Part shown: positions 1-4,253 of the stretch, piece by piece
Position numbering within the stretch: position 1 is the stretch's first letter
Layout of the letters: every line of letters begins with the position of its first letter
DNA from: an uncultured Butyricicoccus sp.
Lineage (GTDB): Bacteria; Bacillota; Clostridia; Oscillospirales; Butyricicoccaceae
DNA: 10,393 nt
Reading direction: 5' to 3'
Assembly: GCA_947575935.1 (NCBI GenBank)
Contig: CANPPM010000078.1
Location: forward strand, 1 to 10,393
The notes under the pieces: model-generated
The model's database searches: none
Seen by the model: only the letters and a program-made list of their open reading frames with translations
Told to the model about the DNA's origin: nothing
Made by a program: the position numbers and the translations under genes

Positions 1-69
1 CTTCCACTTGTTGCTAATGAGCGTCAATGTTGTTTCTACTGGGCAGGCGGGCAACGTTTTTGCTTCCAT
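1..69 (-). CDS. HxlR-family transcriptional regulator, N-terminal 23 codons (runs off left edge)
   Basis: Read on the minus strand, an ATG at 69-67 opens a frame that stays open to the window edge. Its 23 residues include CPVETTLTLISNKWK, the hallmark start of HxlR-family winged-helix regulators (Cys followed by the first helix, ending in NKWK). The family binds DNA as dimers. Several members sense quinones, aldehydes or oxidants through the conserved N-terminal Cys, present here as residue 9. An in-frame TGA four codons upstream fixes ATG 69 as the start; no strong ribosome binding site precedes it. The gene is divergent from the NTF2-like gene at 562, a common arrangement in which an HxlR protein controls its neighbour, but that link is inferred. 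The rest of the protein, including the recognition helix, is outside the window. Confidence 0.85.
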   Translation of the reverse strand, partial: MEAKTLPACPVETTLTLISNKWK

Positions 70-110
70 CGTAACTTGTCAATCCGTTTCTCAAAACATG
101 GTACAGCATG

Positions 111-140
111 ATTCTACCGTATCTCCTGTGTCTAGGTCAA
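111..140 (-). promoter_or_regulatory. Sigma-A-type promoter of the HxlR-family gene
   Basis: On the minus strand, TTGACC (140-135) and TAGAAT (116-111) are separated by 18 nt. Each matches the consensus at five of six positions. Transcription would start near 104, giving a leader of about 35 nt before the ATG at 69. An imperfect dyad, ATGGTA (98-103) and TACCGT (115-120), overlaps the -10 box and start site and could be an autoregulatory operator; that part is speculative. Confidence 0.6.
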
Positions 141-177
141 GACGTAAAAGAAAAACTTTGCCTTCCGGTTATCAAGG

Positions 178-332
178 CTTGTTTGAAAAATGCCAATACG
201 CCCAAGCACCGGTTCTTTTTCCGCCATACTTCCCCAATTTTTCTTGAAATACATCCAGTATTCCTGCGAAAAATTGTGTTTGTCTGGCGAAAAATTTCCT
301 CGCCATTGTGCATATTTCCATTTTTCAAACAG
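178..332. repeat. Long nested inverted repeat, potential ~150-nt hairpin
   Basis: Two arms of about 72 nt, 181-252 and 258-330, are imperfect reverse complements of each other and pair in register. Positions 181-192 (GTTTGAAAAATG) match 319-330 perfectly. The pairing continues with mismatches to 205/306 (about 21 of 25 in total). It resumes at 211-226 with 285-299, then at 235-243 (CAATTTTTC) with 268-276, and closes with AATAC (248-252) and GTATT (258-262) around a 5-nt loop. Reading frames cross it on both strands, but their translations look like mirror images of the repeat, not protein. It could be a miniature non-autonomous mobile element or a structured RNA. I see no clear target-site duplication and no T-tract to make it a terminator. 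Confidence 0.75.
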
Positions 333-424
333 CGCCCATACGCCCCCCTGAGCACACAAGCGGTTTCATCCGGTAACTGTTCAATGGTTACTTTTCGGTT
401 CCTATACCACAATATTATGTGTAC

Positions 425-453
425 TTTTCAAACGCTTTTTGGTGTTGTATGAT
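425..453 (+). promoter_or_regulatory. Candidate promoter for the NTF2-like gene
   Basis: TTTTCA (425-430) and TATGAT (448-453) are 17 nt apart; they match the consensus at four and five of six positions. The leader to the ATG at 562 would be about 100 nt. The weak -35 would suit a promoter that needs an activator or is normally off, but this is only a sequence match. Confidence 0.35.
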
Positions 454-561
454 ACAGACACAAGGACGGAAGCGAATCCATCGGGTTTTCCCCAAGAGGC
501 ATTCCTGATGCGCATTGAAAAGCGGTTTCGTATCCATACCATCAAAAAGGAAAACCCTACC

Positions 562-933
562 ATGACAAACATTGAGAAAGCCATTTCCCTGATCAGCACC
601 TTCGCCATCGGCAATACTGCAGCCGCCCATGACCTGTTAGCAGAGGGCTATATTCAGCACAATCTGTCCTATGGTACTGGACGGGATGCTTTTATCGGTT
701 CCGTAGCATATCTGGCCGCGGCCCCTGTGAAAACAACCGTGAACAATATCCGCGCCTTCCAGGATGGCGACAAGGTATTCCTTCAGACCCTCTACAACTT
801 TGCCGGAGCCGGCGGGCAGGTTGCCTTTGACATCTTCCGCTTTGACGCTGACGGCAAGATTGCCGAGCATTGGGATGTAATGGAAACCATCGCTGACAAG
901 TCTGCCTGGGCCAACGGGAATGGAAAATTTTAA
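562..933 (+). CDS. NTF2/SnoaL-like family protein (123 aa)
   Basis: A small soluble protein with the look of the SnoaL-like branch of the NTF2 superfamily, which forms a cone-shaped alpha+beta barrel around a ligand or active-site pocket. Visible landmarks are the YIQHN motif at residues 30-34, a GRDAF turn near 40-44, and the C-terminal strand with FRFDADGKIAEHWD around 92-105, where the HWD residues line the pocket in this family. The length is normal for the family, so the gene appears complete. I place the start at 562 because the family alignment begins there. The frame is open further upstream to an ATG at 439, but that extension is basic and unlike the family. AGG at 548-550 is a weak, somewhat distant ribosome binding site. 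Neither substrate nor reaction can be read from the sequence. The divergent HxlR-family gene is the likely regulator, by inference. Confidence 0.8.
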   Translation: MTNIEKAISLISTFAIGNTAAAHDLLAEGYIQHNLSYGTGRDAFIGSVAYLAAAPVKTTVNNIRAFQDGDKVFLQTLYNFAGAGGQVAFDIFRFDADGKIAEHWDVMETIADKSAWANGNGKF

Positions 934-980
934 GCTAGGACAGGCGTTAAAAGACCTTTTGAAATAGCCGATCCCCTTGC

Positions 981-1859
981 TCAACGGTAAAAAGCGTCAA
1001 GATATGCGCGCACATCGGCATCCGTACCGCGGAACGGCCCGGGCTGCTCCATTTTGAGCGAAACCAGCGCGGTTGCATACGCAAGCGCTGTCGGAATATC
1101 ATCCCCCAGGATTCTGCGGCTAAGATAACCGGCAAAGGTCGTGTCCCCCCGCCCGGTGCGCCCGGACAGATTCCGCGCCCGGACTGGCGCGGTGTAAAAA
1201 TGAACGCCGTCATATACCAGCATTTCTGTGTTGTGCGAAATCAGCGTCTCACGCGACCCCCAAGCATACAACTGCTTTGCCGCTTCCCGCCGGTCGGAAA
1301 GGCCGGTCAGGATCTCAGCCTCGGCGGCATCCGTTTTGAGGAAGTCCAGCATCGGCAGAAATTCCAGCTTGTCTGCCCAGTCATGGAAATTCATGGCGCC
1401 ATTTTCATTATGCCGCAGAAAGCCCTGCGCATCGGCAGATACCAGACCGCGCTGCTTGAGGGCGGGAATCAGTTCCTTTGGAAAGTCCCCGTAAAGTAAG
1501 CCGCACAGATGGTACAGCGTACACTCTGCTGCTGGAATCTCCTGCGGCGTGATGGGATCGGATTGCGCAAGGCACTCTGCCTTCCGCCGCTCGCGGTCAG
1601 CGGAAAAGTAGGTATTGCGCATGAGTGTCGTCCGGGCCGAAGGCAGCAGCGCCAGACTTTCCCGCGGGAAGTCAAAGGCGTCCAGGATAGAGGCATCCTC
1701 CGGGCTGATCTTCACCGCAGAGAACACACGGGCTTGGGCTGCGCGCGCAGCATAAGCGCAGAAATACACCGCTCCCCCGATATCATGTACTTCCTCGCCT
1801 TGATAGTCGATGTTATGGTCACGCGTGGCAGGGCCGATAAACATTACATCATATTTCAT
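981..1859 (-). CDS. PfkB-family carbohydrate/nucleoside kinase (292 aa)
   Basis: Predicted cytoplasmic kinase of the ribokinase/PfkB superfamily, which transfers phosphate from ATP to a hydroxymethyl group of a sugar, nucleoside or similar compound. The N-terminal substrate region has the DIGGA glycine pair (residues 26-30). KTDAAEAEILTG (175-186) is the usual linker before the ATP site. GRTGRGDTTFAGY (233-245) is the C-terminal signature, with D239 as the expected catalytic base. Canonical signatures read DTxGAGD; this one has GRTGRGD, so the first Asp is missing and Arg sits in the anion-hole turn. Length is normal. The start has GGAG eight nt upstream. The gene stands alone and converges on the NTF2-like gene 47 nt away, with no terminator evident between them. 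The substrate cannot be assigned. Confidence 0.85.
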   Translation of the reverse strand: MKYDVMFIGPATRDHNIDYQGEEVHDIGGAVYFCAYAARAAQARVFSAVKISPEDASILDAFDFPRESLALLPSARTTLMRNTYFSADRERRKAECLAQSDPITPQEIPAAECTLYHLCGLLYGDFPKELIPALKQRGLVSADAQGFLRHNENGAMNFHDWADKLEFLPMLDFLKTDAAEAEILTGLSDRREAAKQLYAWGSRETLISHNTEMLVYDGVHFYTAPVRARNLSGRTGRGDTTFAGYLSRRILGDDIPTALAYATALVSLKMEQPGPFRGTDADVRAYLDAFYR

Positions 1860-1914
1860 ATAATATGCTCCATTCTTTCGGGCTGCCCAATCCTAAAATG
1901 CCTGTCTCGAGCAG

Positions 1915-1928
1915 CGCAATCGTTTACG
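1915..1928. promoter_or_regulatory. LacI/GalR-like operator candidate at the kinase transcription start
   Basis: CGCAATCGTTTACG is a near-palindrome with a central CG; five of seven positions are symmetric. This is the form of LacI/GalR-family operators. It lies just downstream of the extended -10 box, overlapping about +2 to +16, a classical repressor position. LacI-family repressors often control sugar kinases. No repressor gene is in the window. A CcpA (catabolite control) site is an alternative, since CcpA belongs to the same family. Confidence 0.4.
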
Positions 1929-1936
1929 TTTCTTCC

Positions 1937-1945
1937 ATTATAACA
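1937..1945 (-). promoter_or_regulatory. Extended -10 promoter of the PfkB-family kinase
   Basis: On the minus strand the sequence TGTTATAAT (1945-1937) is a perfect extended -10 element (TG-n-TATAAT). No good -35 lies 17 nt upstream, as expected for this promoter class. The start would be near 1930, giving a leader of about 70 nt before the ATG at 1859. Confidence 0.6.
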
Positions 1946-2148
1946 GTTTGCAAGATTGGATGCTATTGGCGAATCTGCACAAATTTCCTGAGGGATGATT
2001 CTATCTATCGCGAAAAACGGAAAAAATCTCGGAAAAAACCAACGCTGGCGATTGGCAAAACAGCATCTGTACAGGCATATAAACACATATCCTGCAAACG
2101 TTTTCCATCTTTGAAAAGACAAAGCGGAAAAAATCAGTCGTATCCGGC

Positions 2149-2177
2149 TTGACAGGCCCGGTTTTGTGTGCTATGAT
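2149..2177 (+). promoter_or_regulatory. Near-consensus sigma-A promoter of the MgtC/SapB gene
   Basis: TTGACA (2149-2154, perfect) and TATGAT (2172-2177, five of six) are 17 nt apart. The start would fall near 2184, leaving only about 26 nt before the ATG at 2210. That is too short for a magnesium riboswitch or leader of the kind known upstream of some enterobacterial magnesium genes. Confidence 0.8.
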
Positions 2178-2209
2178 GATGCAATATATTATGAAAGGGT
2201 GGTAATATC

Positions 2210-2938
2210 ATGACATTGGTGGGTTATATGACGAGCCAATTCTCTTTTTTGCAGAATATGGACTTTTTCGTCCGGCTTGTCGCGGCCTGCATGTGCGGCG
2301 CTGCAATTGGCTTTGAACGCAGCAGGCGGTTTAAGGGGGCGGGGCTCCGTACGCATATTATTGTTTGCTGTGCCGCCGCGCTGATGATGATCGTTTCTAA
2401 GTATGGCTTTGCGGATATGACCAATATCGATGGCGTGATGTTCAATGGCACCCGCAGCGCGGATTCGGCACGTATCGCGGCGCAGGTTGTCAGCGGCATC
2501 AGCTTTTTGGGTGCAGGCGTCATTTTTAAACACGGCAGTTCCGTGCGCGGTCTGACAACGGCGGCCGGTGTATGGGCGACATCCGGTATCGGCCTGGCAA
2601 TCGGCGCGGGGATGTATCCCATTGGCATTTTTGCAACCCTCCTGATTGCCGGACTCCAATTTATGATGCATAAGCATACGTTTGCAGGGGATGCCCTCAC
2701 AACCAGCAGGCTTCAGTTCACGATTGAGCGGAATGACCGTTTCCAGGCGCTGTTTGAAGAATTCCTAGCCAAGCATCATGCACAGATTGTAGAAAGCAAG
2801 GTTACATACAACGAGGATGGCGCCACGACTTATGAGATGGTCTTACGCGCCCCTTATGACGTCAGCATGCGTGAACTGGACGCGTACCTGCAAACTGTAG
2901 CGGTCGTTCGCTGTGTGGATTATATGGCGGTTAGCTAA
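2210..2938 (+). CDS. MgtC/SapB family inner-membrane protein (242 aa)
   Basis: Integral membrane protein of the MgtC/SapB family. In pathogens MgtC supports growth at low magnesium and inhibits the F-type ATP synthase; the role in most other bacteria is unknown. The family signatures are all present: IGFERSRRFKGAGLRTH (residues 33-49), a loop with DSARIAAQ (85-92) leading into GISFLGAGVIF (96-106), and VRGLTTAAGVWATSGIG (112-128). Hydrophobic segments lie near 21-36, 48-64, 94-107, 114-133 and 136-153. The soluble C-terminal part (about 160-242) fits the ACT-like domain of longer members. A ribosome binding site (AAAGGGTGG, 2194-2202) precedes the ATG. The gene is alone in its transcript. Magnesium control is not evident, because the leader is too short for a riboswitch. 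Confidence 0.88.
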   Translation: MTLVGYMTSQFSFLQNMDFFVRLVAACMCGAAIGFERSRRFKGAGLRTHIIVCCAAALMMIVSKYGFADMTNIDGVMFNGTRSADSARIAAQVVSGISFLGAGVIFKHGSSVRGLTTAAGVWATSGIGLAIGAGMYPIGIFATLLIAGLQFMMHKHTFAGDALTTSRLQFTIERNDRFQALFEEFLAKHHAQIVESKVTYNEDGATTYEMVLRAPYDVSMRELDAYLQTVAVVRCVDYMAVS

Positions 2939-2972
2939 AGCCATATCACAGCGAAAGAATACCGCTGACGAA

Positions 2973-3028
2973 AAGGGCGCTTTCCCGCGCCTTGCTGCGC
3001 GGACAGGCTTACAGGATCCTACAGCCTG
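2973..3028 (+). other. Two small hairpins downstream of the MgtC/SapB gene
   Basis: Hairpin 1 pairs 2973-2980 with 2987-2993 (AAGGGCGC/GCGCCTT, one bulged G). Hairpin 2 pairs CAGGCT (3004-3009) with AGCCTG (3023-3028) and has a further palindrome, AGGATCCT (3013-3020), in its loop. Neither is followed by a T-tract. They lie between the mgtC stop and the ribosome binding site of the mini-ORF at 3041. Confidence 0.45.
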
Positions 3029-3061
3029 CCGGAGGTACAGATGAAAAACCTGATATCGCCT

Positions 3062-3116
3062 AAAAGCGGTGTTTCGCGCTCCCCAAACGGGGAGCAGGAA
3101 CACCGCTTTTTCTTTT
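3062..3116 (+). terminator. Strong intrinsic terminator after the MgtC/SapB gene
   Basis: The outer stem pairs AAAAGCGGTGTT (3062-3073) with AACACCGCTTTT (3099-3110), perfect over 12 bp. An inner stem pairs GCTCCCC (3078-3084) with GGGGAGC (3089-3095) around the loop AAAC. A T-rich tail follows (3107-3116). The stop codon of the MgtC/SapB gene is 123 nt upstream and the next promoter begins at 3144, so this separates two transcription units. A-runs on the left side mean it could act weakly in the other direction too. Confidence 0.9.
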
Positions 3117-3143
3117 CTGCCTGCACCGCCCATCCGAAAAACA

Positions 3144-3174
3144 TTGACATGGAGCGCGCTCCATGTGCTAATAT
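3144..3174 (+). promoter_or_regulatory. MerR-type promoter with 19-nt spacer and perfect palindromic operator
   Basis: TTGACA (3144-3149) and TAATAT (3169-3174) are separated by 19 nt, two more than optimal. The spacer is filled by the perfect 20-bp palindrome ACATGGAGCGCGCTCCATGT (3147-3166). A long spacer with a dyad centred between the boxes is diagnostic of promoters activated by MerR-family regulators, which twist the DNA to realign the boxes. The GGAG/CTCC half-sites resemble the NmlR/AdhR-type operators of Firmicutes, which respond to aldehydes and related electrophiles. In Bacillus subtilis AdhR is known to control a carboxymuconolactone-decarboxylase-like gene, matching the gene that follows here. 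No MerR gene is in the window, so the regulator must lie elsewhere. Confidence 0.8.
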
Positions 3175-3207
3175 AAATCTAACCATTACAAAACGGAGGA
3201 ATTTTCT

Positions 3208-3942
3208 ATGATAAAGCAGACGGCAGGCAGAGACAGTTTGGGTGCGTTTGCACCCAAATTTGCGGAGCTAAACGACGACATCCTTTTCGGCGAGATCTGG
3301 TCGCGAGAGGGGCAGCTTTCCCTAAAAATGCGTTCGATCCTGACTATATCCGCATTGGTAAGCAAAGGACTGACCGACAGTTCCTTTCGCTTCCATCTGA
3401 TGAATGCGAAAACAAATGGCGTCACGCGCGGTGAAATGGCGGAAATCCTAACCCATCTGGCGTTTTATGCGGGCTGGCCGAATGCATGGGCAGCATTCCG
3501 TATGGCGGTCGACGTCTATAAAGATGACGATGGGACAGACGGCGGCCTGTTTGGCATTGGCGTCCCCAACGATGCGTTTGCAGAATACTTTACCGGCAGC
3601 AGCTACCTCAAGCCCTTGACAGACCCCCAGAAAACCGTATTCATGGCAAATGTGACTTTTGAGCCAGGCTGCCGCAATAACTGGCACATTCACAGGGCGA
3701 AAATGGGCGGTGGCCAAATCCTGCTTTGTACCGGCGGGCGCGGCTGGTATCAGGAATGGGACAAGGATGCACAGCCGCTTCTCCCCGGCGATGTCGTTAC
3801 CATCCCGGCCGGCGTAAAACATTGGCATGGCGCAGCGAAGGACAGCTGGTTTTCGCACGTTGCGGTGGAATGCCCTGGCGAGGGCGCCGCCAACGAATGG
3901 TGCGAACCTGTAAGCGCCGAGCAGTACGATGTACTTGCTTGA
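3208..3942 (+). CDS. Carboxymuconolactone decarboxylase-like/cupin fusion protein (244 aa)
   Basis: Two domains are visible. Residues 1 to about 105 form an all-helical carboxymuconolactone decarboxylase (CMD)-like domain, with the typical segment GEMAEILTHLAFYAGWPNA (75-93) containing E79 and H83. It lacks the CxxC redox pair of AhpD-type members, so a peroxidase-reductase role is unlikely. Residues about 140-244 form a cupin barrel: NNWHIH (157-162) gives two metal-ligand histidines, GGGQ (167-170) has Gln where many cupins have the ligand Glu, and PGDVVTIPAGVKHWHG (193-208) supplies the last His. Such fusions are common in clostridia and are often annotated as decarboxylases without proof. 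GGAGGA (3195-3200) sits 7 nt before the ATG. The MerR-type promoter suggests induction by a reactive small molecule, possibly an aldehyde. The reaction is unknown. Confidence 0.85.
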   Translation: MIKQTAGRDSLGAFAPKFAELNDDILFGEIWSREGQLSLKMRSILTISALVSKGLTDSSFRFHLMNAKTNGVTRGEMAEILTHLAFYAGWPNAWAAFRMAVDVYKDDDGTDGGLFGIGVPNDAFAEYFTGSSYLKPLTDPQKTVFMANVTFEPGCRNNWHIHRAKMGGGQILLCTGGRGWYQEWDKDAQPLLPGDVVTIPAGVKHWHGAAKDSWFSHVAVECPGEGAANEWCEPVSAEQYDVLA

Positions 3943-3972
3943 CATAGCGCCGCCGCACGATGTATCTATGAA

Positions 3973-4001
3973 TTGCCAATTTCAGCGGAATATAGTATAA
4001 T
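3973..4001 (+). promoter_or_regulatory. Promoter of the hsdRMS operon
   Basis: TTGCCA (3973-3978, five of six) and TATAAT (3996-4001, perfect) are 17 nt apart. The start would be near 4008, giving an unusually long leader of about 245 nt before hsdR. No other good promoter is seen before hsdR, hsdM or hsdS, so this should drive all three. Confidence 0.75.
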
Positions 4002-4007
4002 CGTTTT

Positions 4008-4253
4008 ATGAAACGCTGTGTTTATTAGGATGGTGATGAGAATGGCAGCCCGCTGCAAAAAGTCGAGGGAAATATAGATGGATTTGGATATGAAACAACA
4101 AGGTTTGCAGCGGATTGCGCAGTGAATCCTGTACGGGTATTCAAGCGGCAAAGAAAGCGGGTTCCAAAAACACACGGAGAAACGATACGGTACACAGCGC
4201 GGCGGTGTCGGCGGTCTCACGAACTAGGTTTCAAGTCAAAGGAGGCGGGCAGG
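4008..4253 (+). other. Long hsdR leader with two tandem 15-codon ORFs
   Basis: The 3943-4253 gap is mostly leader RNA. A 15-codon frame begins at 4030 (ATG GTG ATG, with an upstream AGG-poor context) and stops at 4075-4077. A second 15-codon frame starts immediately, at 4078, with GAGGGA (4065-4070) 7 nt upstream, and stops at 4123-4125. That stop overlaps a GTG (4122) in the hsdR frame, which is open from there into HsdR. The 44 residues so added are very basic (rich in Arg and Lys) and unlike HsdR N-termini. They could be a coupled start, a decayed gene, or chance. I see no C-protein box or strong hairpin. Confidence 0.4.
4238..4245 (+). promoter_or_regulatory. Ribosome binding site that fixes the hsdR start
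   Basis: AAAGGAGG ends 8 nt before the ATG at 4254, an ideal spacing. This favours 4254 over the in-frame GTG at 4122, which has no such site. Confidence 0.85.

Larger units (their letters stand above)
70..561. other. Intergenic region between the divergent HxlR and NTF2-like genes
   Basis: This 492-nt gap contains the HxlR promoter (111-140), the long inverted repeat (178-332) and a weak candidate promoter for the NTF2-like gene (425-453). The open frames across 8-452 on either strand lack a convincing start with a ribosome binding site and resemble no known family, so I call no gene here. I see nothing in 333-424. Confidence 0.6.
1860..2209. other. Intergenic region between divergent kinase and MgtC genes
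   Basis: This 350-nt gap holds the kinase leader, operator candidate and promoter (1860-1945) and the mgtC-type promoter (2149-2177). In 1946-2148 I see only A-rich sequence with no convincing gene, hairpin or repeat. A minus-strand frame at 2122-1856 ends within the kinase start codon but resembles no family. Confidence 0.55.
3041..3211 (+). other. Possible 56-codon leader ORF running through the terminator
   Basis: An ATG at 3041 has an excellent ribosome binding site (GGAGG, 3031-3035, 5-nt spacing). It opens a frame starting MKNLISPKSG that passes through the terminator stem, the T-tract and the next promoter, then ends in TGA at 3209-3211, overlapping the next gene's ATG (ATGA). The second half is dictated by promoter and operator sequence, so a functional 56-residue protein is unlikely. 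A short translated leader whose first codons lie beside the terminator stem is conceivable. I recognise no family, and the strong ribosome binding site is the only positive evidence. Confidence 0.25.

Noticed and set aside
8..452. Open frames on both strands across the left intergenic region (for example 8-247 plus, 108-452 plus, 137-412 minus)
   Set aside because: They cross the long inverted repeat, and translations from opposite strands mirror each other. None has a good ribosome binding site or a recognisable family.
439..561. Upstream extension of the NTF2-like protein from an ATG at 439
   Set aside because: The extra 41 residues are basic and outside the family's domain; the family begins at the ATG at 562.
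934..980. Terminator between the convergent NTF2-like and kinase genes
   Set aside because: Only a short AAAAG/CTTTT palindrome is present, with no GC-rich stem or T-tract.
1856..2122. Minus-strand 88-codon frame ending on the kinase start codon
   Set aside because: It runs through the kinase promoter and operator, has no ribosome binding site and resembles no known protein; the 4-nt overlap is probably chance.
2178..2209. Magnesium riboswitch upstream of the MgtC/SapB gene
   Set aside because: The predicted leader is only about 26 nt, too short for any known magnesium riboswitch.
2189..2700. Long antisense frames opposite the MgtC/SapB gene
   Set aside because: They are shadows of a well-supported coding gene with clear family motifs on the plus strand.
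4205..4250. tRNA-like stretch in the hsdR leader (GGTTTCAAGTC near 4227)
   Set aside because: It resembles a T-loop, but no acceptor, D or anticodon stems can be paired around it.
4122..4253. hsdR starting at the GTG at 4122
   Set aside because: The 44 added residues are unlike HsdR N-termini, and AAAGGAGG is ideally placed for the ATG at 4254. Kept only as a leader oddity.
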